Below are positions 1-5,375 of a DNA stretch of 6,737 nt, in pieces. Origin of the DNA: Gammaproteobacteria bacterium (GTDB taxonomy: Bacteria > Pseudomonadota > Gammaproteobacteria > DSM-16500). The stretch spans positions 1 to 6,737 of the forward strand of contig JAJONP010000111.1 of the NCBI GenBank assembly GCA_021323555.1, given 5' to 3'. Both the position numbers and the translations under genes were made by a program. Every line of letters starts with the position of its first letter. Position 1 is the first letter of the stretch. The notes beneath the pieces were generated by a model, which had not been told where the DNA came from, made no database searches, and saw only the letters and a list, made by a program, of their open reading frames with translations.

Positions 1-510
1 CACACCCGCCACTATTTCTTTTTTAGCAGCCGCAGCATCCTGCCAGCCATTTGTCTTCACCCATTTGCCTTTTTCCAAATCTTTATAATGCTGGAAAAAA
101 TGCTCCAAAGAAGCCAGAAATTCCATTCCCAAATCCTCTGGTTTTTGAATATGTTTATAACGCGTTGAAAGTTTATCAACAGGCACAGCCAAAATTTTAG
201 TATCAACGCCCGATTCATCTTCCATTAATAACATACCCACTGGCCGACAACGAATGACTACCCCAGGCGTAACTGAGAAGGGCGCAACGACTAAGACATC
301 GACAGGATCACCATCTTCAGATAGCGTATGCGGAATAAATCCATAATCACAAGGATAGTGCATACAAGTCGCTATAAAGCGATCCACCATCAGCATTCCA
401 CTTTTTTTATCCACTTCATATTTAATAGGATCACTGTGAGCCGAAATTTCAATAATCACATTCACATCATCAGGCACGTGATGACCTGTTGGCATAGAGT
501 CTAAATTCAT
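1..510 (-). CDS. ppa: Inorganic pyrophosphatase, family I (3' end cut by window edge)
   Basis: Cytoplasmic soluble pyrophosphatase; it hydrolyses pyrophosphate to two phosphates with Mg2+ and so pulls biosynthetic reactions forward. The open frame has 170 codons without a stop and runs off the left edge; bacterial family members are about 175 residues, so only a few C-terminal residues are missing. Visible signatures are the N-terminal VIIEIS strand, the YEVDKKSG segment (31-38), HYPCDYGFIPHT (51-62) and the diagnostic metal-binding motif DGDPVD (D66, D68, D71). The AVPVDK and GKWVK segments further on also fit. The ATG at 510 is preceded by an AAGGA Shine-Dalgarno sequence that sits at the trhO stop codon. 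With only 14 nt between the genes, ppa is very likely co-transcribed with, and possibly translationally coupled to, trhO. Identity is near certain. Confidence 0.97.
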   Translation of the reverse strand, partial: MNLDSMPTGHHVPDDVNVIIEISAHSDPIKYEVDKKSGMLMVDRFIATCMHYPCDYGFIPHTLSEDGDPVDVLVVAPFSVTPGVVIRCRPVGMLLMEDESGVDTKILAVPVDKLSTRYKHIQKPEDLGMEFLASLEHFFQHYKDLEKGKWVKTNGWQDAAAAKKEIVAGV

Positions 511-524
511 TCTATATTTCCTTT

Positions 525-1232
525 TTAACAGATAGGTTGTAAATCAGGTTTAAGCGCAACGCGCTCATCAAAAACAAAGCAATTACCACTGTAATGCGCT
601 GCGCCAACACGAGAAAAATAATTTAAAATACCGCCTTCCAATTGATAGACTTCTGCGAACCCCTTATTTGCTAAATACAAACCTGCTTTTTCGCATCGCA
701 CACCACCCGTGCAAAACATCACAATCGGTTTATCAGTGGGTAATTGATCGACTACAGTCGGCAGTTCACTAAAATCATCTACATTGAGCCGTGTTGCGCC
801 CACAAAAGTGCCAAACTCTATTTCATAATTATTACGCGTATCTAAAACAGTCAATACACGTTTTTCATCTAGCCATTGCTTAAACTGATCGGGTGAAATA
901 CTCGGTGTACGTTTTATTTCAGGGCGAATCTCAGGACAACGCAATGTAATAATTTCTTTTTTAATCTTTACCTTCAGGCGTTTAAAAGGCGATTTATTTG
1001 AATAACTTTCTCTAAAAGAAATATCAGAAAAAAGTTCGTGACCTGCTATCATTGCTTTAAAAGCAATAATATCTGGAACTTGACCCACCAGCGCCACATT
1101 AATCCCTTCAGGACTTAATATAATGGTGCCTTTTAAATGGAGCCGCTCACACACTTCTAGCCAATCTATACGTAATTGACTTAAGTCATGTAAAGCAATA
1201 AATTTATAACCCGCAATATTAAGCTTTTCCAT
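525..1232 (-). CDS. trhO: tRNA uridine(34) hydroxylase, rhodanese-domain protein (short form)
   Basis: TrhO (YceA, UPF0176) performs oxygen-dependent hydroxylation of U34 to ho5U in the tRNA wobble position. The 235-residue protein has the N-terminal acylphosphatase-like part with SPEGINVALVG (40-50), then a rhodanese domain: DTRNNYE (131-137), the active-site loop CTGGVRCEKA (C174, C180), and LEGGILNY (198-205). It ends soon after the conserved NCFVFDERV segment (217-225). E. coli TrhO is about 350 residues and continues into a cysteine-rich tail; here only a final Cys remains, and the ppa Shine-Dalgarno follows directly, so the short form is native to this locus rather than a visible frameshift. 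The ATG at 1232 is preceded only by a weak GGTGG. It is first gene of a trhO-ppa unit, divergent from hinT. Family assignment is strong; the activity of the short form is inferred. Confidence 0.9.
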   Translation of the reverse strand: MEKLNIAGYKFIALHDLSQLRIDWLEVCERLHLKGTIILSPEGINVALVGQVPDIIAFKAMIAGHELFSDISFRESYSNKSPFKRLKVKIKKEIITLRCPEIRPEIKRTPSISPDQFKQWLDEKRVLTVLDTRNNYEIEFGTFVGATRLNVDDFSELPTVVDQLPTDKPIVMFCTGGVRCEKAGLYLANKGFAEVYQLEGGILNYFSRVGAAHYSGNCFVFDERVALKPDLQPIC

Positions 1233-1286
1233 CCACCAGCCATCAATCAGTTTTAAAGAGAGTCATCAGATTTAAAAAGAGCGCTC

Positions 1287-1315
1287 ACTTTACTGGAAAA
1301 ACTCAACACGATCAA
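1287..1315 (-). promoter_or_regulatory. Candidate sigma-70 promoter for trhO-ppa
   Basis: On the minus strand TTGATC (1310-1315) and TAAAGT (1287-1292) are separated by 17 bp, each matching four of six consensus bases. It would start transcription near 1280, about 48 nt before the trhO ATG. An 8-bp perfect palindrome, GAGCGCTC (1280-1287), overlaps the expected start site and could be an operator, though short palindromes also arise by chance. No comparably good promoter was seen for the divergent hinT. Confidence 0.35.
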
Positions 1316-1347
1316 GTAAGCTACAGTTTTTTTGAGAATCCACCGCT

Positions 1348-1689
1348 ATGAATTGTTTATTTTGTCAAATTGCAAAGGGCGAGGTATCTGCCGAGATTAT
1401 TTATCAAGACGACTCGGTGGTGGCATTTAATGATATTAAACCTCATGCGCCCCAGCATATACTGATTATCCCTAAAAAACACATTTCAACGCTCAATGAT
1501 TTAGAGGCGGAAGATACACAATTAGTAGGCCACCTTATACAAACCGCCAAGCACTTGGCAAAAGAAAATAATATCGCTGAAGATGGCTACCGTCTCGTGA
1601 TTAATTGTAATGCTGGCGCTGGCCAAACTGTATTTCATCTTCATTTGCATTTATTAGGCGGTAGACAACTTGCCTGGCCACCAGGATAA
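1348..1689 (+). CDS. hinT: HIT-family purine nucleoside phosphoramidase (HinT-like)
   Basis: Small cytoplasmic histidine-triad hydrolase that cleaves AMP-N bonds (nucleoside phosphoramidates, aminoacyl-adenylates). The 113-residue length is typical of HinT. Visible features are the N-terminal CLFCQIAKGE (3-12), the IIYQDDSVVAFNDI strand pair (17-30), HILIIPKKHI (37-46), and the catalytic histidine triad HLHLHLLGG with H97, H99 and H101. The C-terminal LAWPPG matches the end of enterobacterial HinT, so the protein is full length. The start is fixed by the MNCLFC N-terminus; the ribosome binding site is weak (GAGA about 10 nt upstream). The stop lies 3 nt before the folE ATG, implying co-transcription. 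HIT proteins are hard to assign to exact substrates, so the phosphoramidase activity is a family-level statement. Confidence 0.93.
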   Translation: MNCLFCQIAKGEVSAEIIYQDDSVVAFNDIKPHAPQHILIIPKKHISTLNDLEAEDTQLVGHLIQTAKHLAKENNIAEDGYRLVINCNAGAGQTVFHLHLHLLGGRQLAWPPG

Positions 1690-1692
1690 ACC

Positions 1693-2241
1693 ATGGAAAC
1701 TTATTTTAAAGAAATCATAAAAGCTATCGGTGAGGATCCTCATCGCGATGGATTAGAAAATACCCCTAAACGCGCAGCAACAGCGCTAAAATTTTTAACG
1801 CACGGATATCAGCAATCGGTTGAAAGCGTTGTCAATGGCGCTTTATTTGAAACTGATAATGATGAAATGGTTATCGTAAAAGATATTGAACTTTATTCAC
1901 TGTGCGAACATCATTTATTACCGTTTATTGGTAAATGTCATGTCGCCTATATCCCCCATGGTAGAGTGATTGGATTATCAAAAATTGCTCGTATCGTTGA
2001 TCTATTCGCACGTCGCTTACAAGTCCAAGAACGTTTAACCAAAGAAATTGCAGAAACATTATTACAAATTACCCATGGCAGAGGTGTCGGTGTTATTATT
2101 GAAGCTAAACATTTATGTATGATGATGCGCGGGGTTCAAAAACAAAATTCAGTCATGACCACTTCTGTGATGTTAGGCAGTTTCCGCACTGATCGTGCTA
2201 CTCGAGCCGAGTTTTTAAGCCTAGTACAAAAAAATTCTTAA
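1693..2241 (+). CDS. folE: GTP cyclohydrolase I
   Basis: Converts GTP to 7,8-dihydroneopterin triphosphate plus formate, the first step of folate (and tetrahydrobiopterin-type pterin) synthesis; a cytoplasmic decameric zinc enzyme. The 182 residues are a normal bacterial length. Zinc ligands C71 and H74 lie in [10 protein letters not shown], and C142 lies in [11 protein letters not shown], which also carries the catalytic-site histidine region (H140). Other signatures are [14 protein letters not shown] (14-27), [10 protein letters not shown] (94-103), [10 protein letters not shown] (107-116) and [10 protein letters not shown] (153-162). The ATG at 1693 has an AGGA Shine-Dalgarno (1683-1686) lying in the last codons of hinT, spacing 6 nt, so translation is probably coupled. 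No other folate gene follows; the operon ends here, and no strong terminator directly follows the stop. Confidence 0.97.
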   Translation: METYFKEIIKAIGEDPHRDGLENTPKRAATALKFLTHGYQQSVESVVNGALFETDNDEMVIVKDIELYSLCEHHLLPFIGKCHVAYIPHGRVIGLSKIARIVDLFARRLQVQERLTKEIAETLLQITHGRGVGVIIEAKHLCMMMRGVQKQNSVMTTSVMLGSFRTDRATRAEFLSLVQKNS

Positions 2242-2500
2242 TCCTATATTTTACAGTTAAACTCCCATTATTAATCATTCTCTTGCTTTTTTAGTAGGGG
2301 ACAATGAGATAAATATGACCACCTGCTTATATAAACGTGAGATTACTGCTTAATCTCTCGAAGATAATACCCTAAGTTTATTAGCGCTTATTTAGATGTC
2401 CGAATATAACCAATTGAATATTAAGGGATTTAGATGATTTTACTGGGTATTTAATAGTCTTTAACTTACTTTCCAGGCGTAGCTCTAGACTCATTTTTGA
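2242..2500. other. Intergenic region downstream of folE; no gene seen
   Basis: About 260 AT-rich bases with stops in every frame and no convincing coding. The one clear element is a hairpin, GAGATTA (2339-2345) with TAATCTC (2351-2357) around a 5-base loop. It could end the hinT-folE transcript, but there is no U-run after it, so a rho-independent terminator is doubtful. I looked for a GacA/LetA-type palindromic box (TGTAAG-N6-CTTACA or close variants) upstream of the RNA candidate at 2513 and did not find a convincing one; TAAG-N10-CTTA around 2373-2390 has the wrong spacing. Confidence 0.4.
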
Positions 2501-2506
2501 TATGAT
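2501..2506 (+). promoter_or_regulatory. Candidate -10 element of the GGA-rich RNA
   Basis: TATGAT (five of six bases match TATAAT) would place transcription start at about 2513, just before the first GGA motif. No recognisable -35 hexamer sits 16-18 bp upstream, as expected for an activator-dependent promoter but equally compatible with a chance match. An inverted repeat GACTCAT (2488-2494) / ATGAGTC (2521-2527) brackets it; this could be a regulator site or, if transcription starts earlier, a stem in the RNA. Confidence 0.3.
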
Positions 2507-2512
2507 ACCTCT

Positions 2513-2652
2513 GTTCATGGATGAGTCAAGGACCGGCATAAGGATACATGCTTAGAGCGTTTAGGATAGTTTACTCAGGATGAGTAACCAAGGCAGGATG
2601 CCTATGGTAGGCAACAAGGTAAGGGTAATCGAGAGATTACCCTTATTTCTTT
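2513..2652 (+). ncRNA. Candidate CsrB/RsmY/RsmZ-type CsrA-sequestering small RNA
   Basis: Seen in the sequence: six GGA motifs within 80 bases (2519-2521, 2530-2532, 2542-2544, 2564-2566, 2578-2580, 2596-2598), mostly in AGGAT or AAGGA context; fewer than two would be expected by chance. Two are displayed as textbook CsrA sites: TTACTC-AGGAT-GAGTAA (2571-2587, 6-bp stem) and AGGC-AGGAT-GCCT (2591-2603, 4-bp stem). A third, GCAT-AAGGATAC-ATGC (2536-2551), has the GGA in an 8-base loop. The run ends in an 11-bp hairpin with a U-rich tail. Family knowledge: CsrB/RsmY/RsmZ RNAs are about 100-350 nt, carry repeated GGA loops, titrate CsrA/RsmA and often lie in intergenic regions. The 140-nt length fits the Legionella RsmY/RsmZ class. 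The 5' end is inferred from a possible -10. A minus-strand open frame overlaps it, but the plus-strand motif pattern is the stronger signal. Alternative: part of a dispersed repeat. Confidence 0.62.
2620..2652 (+). terminator. Rho-independent terminator of the GGA-rich RNA
   Basis: Perfect 11-bp stem TAAGGGTAATC (2620-2630) with GATTACCCTTA (2635-2645), closed by a GAGA tetraloop of the stable GNRA type, followed by TTTCTTT. The U-tract is interrupted by one C and the stem is only moderately GC-rich, so termination may be partial. It works in the plus direction; on the minus strand no U-rich tail follows. An adjacent smaller hairpin TGCCTA-TGG-TAGGCA (2599-2613) competes with the second AGGAT hairpin. 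Confidence 0.6.
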
Positions 2653-2676
2653 CTGTGTGCTGAGTTCTTAGAACTA

Positions 2677-2795
2677 CACGGCCATTTTTGGGCAATCTTT
2701 TGCGAAAAATTTCTTCAAAATGCTCACATACTACGTGTATGCTGCGCTTTTTCAGCAATTTTTCGCAAAACCTTGCCTCAAAACTGGCCGTTTTT
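2677..2795. repeat. Imperfect palindromic element (REP/MITE-like)
   Basis: The core arms are a perfect 14-bp inverted repeat: TTTTGCGAAAAATT (2698-2711) and AATTTTTCGCAAAA (2757-2770), separated by 45 bases. Pairing continues outward imperfectly: ACGGCCATTTTTGGGCAA on the left corresponds to the complement of TTGCCTCAAAACTGGCCGT on the right, allowing small gaps. The centre holds a smaller hairpin CATAC-TACGT-GTATG (2727-2741). Arms of some 35 bp with a short centre fit a small non-autonomous palindromic repeat; no transposase or clear target-site duplication is visible. A minus-strand open frame runs through it but is explained by the repeat. Whether it is multi-copy cannot be judged from one window. 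Confidence 0.45.
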
Positions 2796-2866
2796 ATTCA
2801 ACTCAAGGAGAGTGCTTAATCTATTACTTTTTTCCCAACACCTTGCCTCATTTCTGACCGTTTCAG
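2771..2866. repeat. Direct repeat pair, 70-bp period
   Basis: CCTTGCCTCA occurs at 2771-2780 and again at 2841-2850. The following bases also match with a few changes (CTGGCCGTTT against CTGACCGTTT). The first copy is the right arm of the palindromic element, so the second may be a remnant arm of another copy of the same element. The second copy lies just past the psd stop codon, on the downstream side of that gene. Confidence 0.45.
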
Positions 2867-2871
2867 GTTTA

Positions 2872-3729
2872 TTAAGCAGTGTGACAAAAAGTTCCTAATA
2901 ACTGTCCCATCTGGACTACACTGCCTGCTTGCAGTTTCTCTGCCCATTGCATACTGTGTTTAGCAAATAACACAATGACGGTCGATCCCATTCTAAAATG
3001 CCCTAGCTCTGCGCCACGTTCTAATGAAATAGTAGATTCAGGATACATCTCGTTTTTTATTATTTTCGAAGCAATCATTTGCTCCCTAGCCCAAACCGTT
3101 CTAATGCTACTGACTAACATCGCGCCTACTAAAATAACTGCCATAGAGCCTGCGGTGGTATCAAAAAGGCAAACTAAGCGCTCATTTTTAGAAAATAATT
3201 GTGGGATAGATTGTGCTGTTAATGTATTTACTGAAAACAGTTTACCTGGAATGTAAATTGTCTCACGGAGTATACCTGTAAACGGAATATGGACGCGATG
3301 ATAATCTTTAGGCGCGAGATAAAGCGTTGCAAATTGTCCGCCGATAAAAACCTTCGTCCAGGCTTCTGAACCTCCGAGCAATTCATTTAAATTAAAATAA
3401 AAACCTTTTGCTTGAAATAATTGGTCTTGTTGGATGGAACCGATTTGACTAATCGAACCATCAACAGGACAAGCTATTTGTTGAGCTCCTTGGACAATAG
3501 GTCTCAAGTCAGGTTTTAAATATCGCGTAAAAAAACTGTTAAAGGTAGGATATGCTTCAATATCTTCTAATTGAGCGCTTCTCAAATCTGCGCCATATCG
3601 CTCAATCAAAAAATTAATTTGCCAGTTTTTCCACCAACGCCAACGACATTCACAAAGAACACCTGCAAACCAGGATAACAAACGCTGAGGTACGAGATAT
3701 TGCATCACTATTTTTAATCGGTTTCGCAT
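2872..3729 (-). CDS. psd: Phosphatidylserine decarboxylase proenzyme
   Basis: Inner-membrane-associated enzyme making phosphatidylethanolamine from phosphatidylserine; it self-cleaves to give a pyruvoyl cofactor. The 285 residues fit the short bacterial Psd type. The N-terminus MRNRLKIVMQYLVPQRLLSW aligns with E. coli Psd from its first residue, confirming the start at 3729. Visible signatures are FNSFFTRYLKPDLRPI (63-78), CPVDGSISQIG (87-97), KDYHRVHIPFTG (141-152), PGKLFSVN (161-168) and the cleavage site FRMGSTV, cut between G248 and S249, giving the beta and alpha chains. Expected catalytic residues are D90, H147 and S249. The usual LGST is MGST here, a conservative change. The Shine-Dalgarno AGGAA lies about 15 nt upstream of the ATG, an unusually long spacing. 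It stands alone, divergent from the small membrane protein gene, and no strong terminator was found after its stop. Confidence 0.96.
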   Translation of the reverse strand: MRNRLKIVMQYLVPQRLLSWFAGVLCECRWRWWKNWQINFLIERYGADLRSAQLEDIEAYPTFNSFFTRYLKPDLRPIVQGAQQIACPVDGSISQIGSIQQDQLFQAKGFYFNLNELLGGSEAWTKVFIGGQFATLYLAPKDYHRVHIPFTGILRETIYIPGKLFSVNTLTAQSIPQLFSKNERLVCLFDTTAGSMAVILVGAMLVSSIRTVWAREQMIASKIIKNEMYPESTISLERGAELGHFRMGSTVIVLFAKHSMQWAEKLQAGSVVQMGQLLGTFCHTA

Positions 3730-3762
3730 AAGATAAAAGCACTATTTCCTAAAAGGGAGGTG

Positions 3763-3791
3763 ATTATAGCTGGATAGAAGCAAAGTAGCAC
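3763..3791 (-). promoter_or_regulatory. Candidate psd promoter
   Basis: A perfect TATAAT reads on the minus strand at 3763-3768; the -35 at the 17-bp spacing (GTGCTA, 3786-3791) matches only three of six bases. Transcription would start near 3757, giving a leader of about 28 nt. The weak -35 overlaps one arm of the inverted repeat at 3787-3807, which would suit regulation by a bound protein. Confidence 0.4.
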
Positions 3792-3807
3792 TCGATAAAT
3801 AAGTGCT
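3787..3807. promoter_or_regulatory. Inverted repeat between divergent promoters, possible operator
   Basis: AGCACT (3787-3792) and AGTGCT (3802-3807) form a perfect 6-bp dyad with a 9-base spacer. The dyad covers the -35 area of the psd promoter on one strand and the -35 and spacer of the plus-strand promoter on the other. The geometry fits a dimeric DNA-binding regulator controlling both genes, but no regulator family is recognised. Confidence 0.35.
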
Positions 3808-3820
3808 CGTTGCTTATAAT
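3792..3820 (+). promoter_or_regulatory. Candidate promoter of the small membrane protein gene
   Basis: TCGATA (3792-3797, four of six) and a perfect TATAAT (3815-3820) with 17-bp spacing. The start site would be near 3827, about 20 nt before the ATG at 3848, just enough leader for the AAGGA Shine-Dalgarno. Confidence 0.5.
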
Positions 3821-3847
3821 CAACGTCTATCATCCACAAGGACATTT

Positions 3848-4054
3848 ATGCTAGCTCATTTAATTATTTTATTTTTTGTTTTAGTGATATTGTATAGTCT
3901 TGGAAGCGCGCTATTTTATTTAGCACGGGGCCATCGCGGTGATTCGGCGCGGATAGTGAAAGCACTCAGTTGGCGTATTGGTTTATCTCTCGTATTATTT
4001 ATTTTATTGTTTGTGGCTTATGGGCTAGGTTGGATTAACCCGCATGAACTGTAA
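3848..4054 (+). CDS. Small twin-transmembrane protein, DUF2909-like
   Basis: A 68-residue protein with two hydrophobic helices: about residues 3-22 (LIILFFVLVILYSLGSALFY) and 44-60 (LSLVLFILLFVAYGLGW). They are joined by a polar loop with RGHRGDSARIVKALSWRIG, so it is an inner-membrane hairpin protein. The pattern helix, short basic loop, K-A-L-x-x-R-I-G, helix, G-x-x-x-G-W-I is what I know from DUF2909 (short gammaproteobacterial proteins often linked to cytochrome oxidase assembly loci); this is recall, not a search. The ATG at 3848 has AAGGA five bases upstream; an in-frame GTG at 3803 lies upstream of the predicted -10, so it is unlikely to be the start. No oxidase genes are visible nearby, so the role is open. 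It converges with the 385-codon gene, with only 8 nt between stops. Its last ~60 bp were duplicated to 5310-5366. Confidence 0.75.
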   Translation: MLAHLIILFFVLVILYSLGSALFYLARGHRGDSARIVKALSWRIGLSLVLFILLFVAYGLGWINPHEL

Positions 4055-4062
4055 TGCCTATT

Positions 4063-5220
4063 TTAAGGGTTTAATGCACGCTTGATAGCCATCGTACGGC
4101 TATTGTCTTCGCTATTAGTCGGGATACTAAAAAGGGGGTCATTCAAAGCGTCTTTCAGTTTCTTTAGCTTCCAAATCGTTTTTCCAGTAATCTTAGATTG
4201 CCTAAATAAACCAAACCCACTTGCTGCGAAAGCCTCTGTATATATTTCTTTAAAGAGCTTTGGATTGTCTTTTATATCTTCACCATTACGAGCATATTGT
4301 TTCGCTAAACGTAATGCTTTTGCAGTTCTGCTATTGGGAGAAGCTTTGGCATGTTTTTGTATTTCTTCTATAAAGCGCTGAACAGTTAGCTGTTTTTTGT
4401 CTGTTAAAAAATTAGTTTTAAAACAGCCAGATTGTCCATCACGCAACGCTGAATAGATTTTTTCAAATGCCCCTGTGAATTCTGCGGTCACAGGGATATT
4501 TTCTGTAAGAGGCTCACCAAAAGAAGGTACTTGTGGTACTTCGTTACTAATGTTATCTGGAGCTTGAGCCTTTACTTGCTCTTGTGCAGCCTTCACCTTT
4601 CCTTGCTCATAAGCCTTTTTAAATAGAGGGTCAATCTGCTCTGGATGCTTTTCTATAAAAGATAATATAGGATCGTCATCCTCTTTTCTTTCTTGATCTT
4701 GATAGTTTGTGACAAGGGCAATTAATTTTAATTGCTGGTGATAATAATCGCCTAACACAAGATTAGGGCTCTTGTCCTCACCTCCCCATAACGACACTTC
4801 TAAACCTTCTATTAAGGGTTCAGAAAAATATGCCCCTTTAGCTCTGAAATTCCTTACAGGACATACCAGGTTAAAACCACGCCCTAAAGCTTCCCAGATA
4901 TCAGAAATGGCTTTTTTAGCGCATTTTTCTTTATCATCAATAGGGTTTTCAATTTGCTCCTTTGTCATATTCTTTGGCATATAAGTTGTCGGTAAGCCTA
5001 AAGAATATATTGGGGGCCTGCTGCGATATAAGTTATGCGCGACTGCGCCAAGCCCGGAGCCGCGCTTTTCGGTAAAAATGTTGTTCTCTTTAGTATGATG
5101 GCTCGTATTGCTGGGAAAAAGAAAAACACTTTTGTGTGCGTCAAAGCCATTTGATTCGGCAAATTCTATATACGTTTCAGTATCATTTATTGCACCCATC
5201 AAATAATAAAGTTTTGGCAT
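4063..5220 (-). CDS. Hypothetical accessory protein A, tandem paralog (possible effector)
   Basis: Not recognised with confidence. The 385 residues show no signal peptide and no membrane segment. The N-terminal domain (1-170) has conserved blocks shared with the paralog: MPKLYYL, SVFLFPSNTSHH (31-42), GSGLGAVA (54-61), SLGLPTT (73-79), ISDIWEALG (105-113), NLVCPVR (117-123) and PNLVLGDYYH (152-161). The order F-x-SN, then G-x-G-L-x-A, then GLPT recalls macro-like ADP-ribose-binding domains, but weakly. A charged variable linker (about 175-250) follows. The C-terminal helical module (252-385) contains ALRDGQSG, NSRTAKALRLAK and FAASGFGLFRQSKIT; it recalls a module of Legionella/Coxiella accessory proteins (possibly DUF5617, from memory). 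Strong GGAGG Shine-Dalgarno, 5-nt spacing. It has its own promoter and converges with the DUF2909-like gene. A secreted-effector role is inference only. Confidence 0.85.
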   Translation of the reverse strand: MPKLYYLMGAINDTETYIEFAESNGFDAHKSVFLFPSNTSHHTKENNIFTEKRGSGLGAVAHNLYRSRPPIYSLGLPTTYMPKNMTKEQIENPIDDKEKCAKKAISDIWEALGRGFNLVCPVRNFRAKGAYFSEPLIEGLEVSLWGGEDKSPNLVLGDYYHQQLKLIALVTNYQDQERKEDDDPILSFIEKHPEQIDPLFKKAYEQGKVKAAQEQVKAQAPDNISNEVPQVPSFGEPLTENIPVTAEFTGAFEKIYSALRDGQSGCFKTNFLTDKKQLTVQRFIEEIQKHAKASPNSRTAKALRLAKQYARNGEDIKDNPKLFKEIYTEAFAASGFGLFRQSKITGKTIWKLKKLKDALNDPLFSIPTNSEDNSRTMAIKRALNP

Positions 5221-5299
5221 TTTCGCCTCCAGGCTATCCAGCTATAAGGCCGCTAGAATAGCTCATAAAAAAGACAAATTCAATTTCTTTATTTAAAAT
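5221..5299 (-). promoter_or_regulatory. Promoter and 5' leader of paralog A, with Shine-Dalgarno hairpin
   Basis: On the minus strand, TTGAAT (5278-5283) and TATTCT (5255-5260) with 17-bp spacing are a plausible sigma-70 promoter starting near 5248. The short leader carries GCC-TGGA-GGC (5225-5234), which overlaps the GGAGG Shine-Dalgarno (5226-5230), and GCT-GGAT-AGC (5233-5242). Both present GGA in a loop; paired GGA sites over a ribosome binding site are the usual layout of CsrA-repressed messages. The stems are only 3 bp, so this is suggestive. The block is 77/79 identical to the one before paralog B. Confidence 0.45.
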
Positions 5300-5309
5300 T
5301 GTCGTCTAA

Positions 5310-5366
5310 TATGATTTATTTTATTGTTTGTATGGGCTAGGTTGAATTAACCCGCCTCAACTGTAA
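5310..5366 (+). pseudogene. 3' fragment of the DUF2909-like gene (duplication remnant)
   Basis: It matches the end of the intact gene (3993-4054) over its last ~20 codons, ending in the same CTGTAA. It has lost five bases (counterpart of 4014-4018), and the Trp codon TGG became the stop TGA. No start, promoter or upstream two thirds are present. It is a non-functional by-product of the tandem duplication and marks the breakpoint. Confidence 0.85.
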
Positions 5367-5375
5367 TTGGGTATT

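Noticed and set aside
2561..2758. Minus-strand open frame of 65 codons
   Set aside because: It spans the antisense of the sRNA candidate and half of the palindromic element, has no good Shine-Dalgarno, and its sequence is explained by hairpins rather than by protein structure.
2975..3256. Plus-strand open frame of 93 codons
   Set aside because: It lies wholly antisense inside psd, whose motifs and length are complete.
3755..3764. GGGAGGTGAT on the plus strand, a near-perfect Shine-Dalgarno
   Set aside because: No open frame follows: a GTG start would stop after a few codons. On the other strand it is just psd leader sequence.
3803..3847. GTG at 3803 as start of the small membrane protein
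   Set aside because: It lies upstream of the predicted TATAAT (3815-3820), lacks a Shine-Dalgarno and adds a polar stretch before the first helix; the ATG at 3848 has AAGGA at ideal spacing.
4085..4103. Hairpin ATAGCC-N7-GGCTAT near the 3' end of paralog A as a terminator
   Set aside because: It lies inside the coding sequence (equivalent hairpin in B), and no U-run follows on either strand.
4082..4984. Plus-strand open frames antisense to paralog A (4082-4381, 4772-4984)
   Set aside because: They are shadows of the conserved minus-strand gene; the paralog has a matching shadow only where the minus-strand codons are conserved.
5270..5299. PmrA-type box (YTTAA-N6-YTTAA) upstream of the paralogs
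   Set aside because: Only one TTTAA half-site is present; the second half at the required spacing is absent in both copies.
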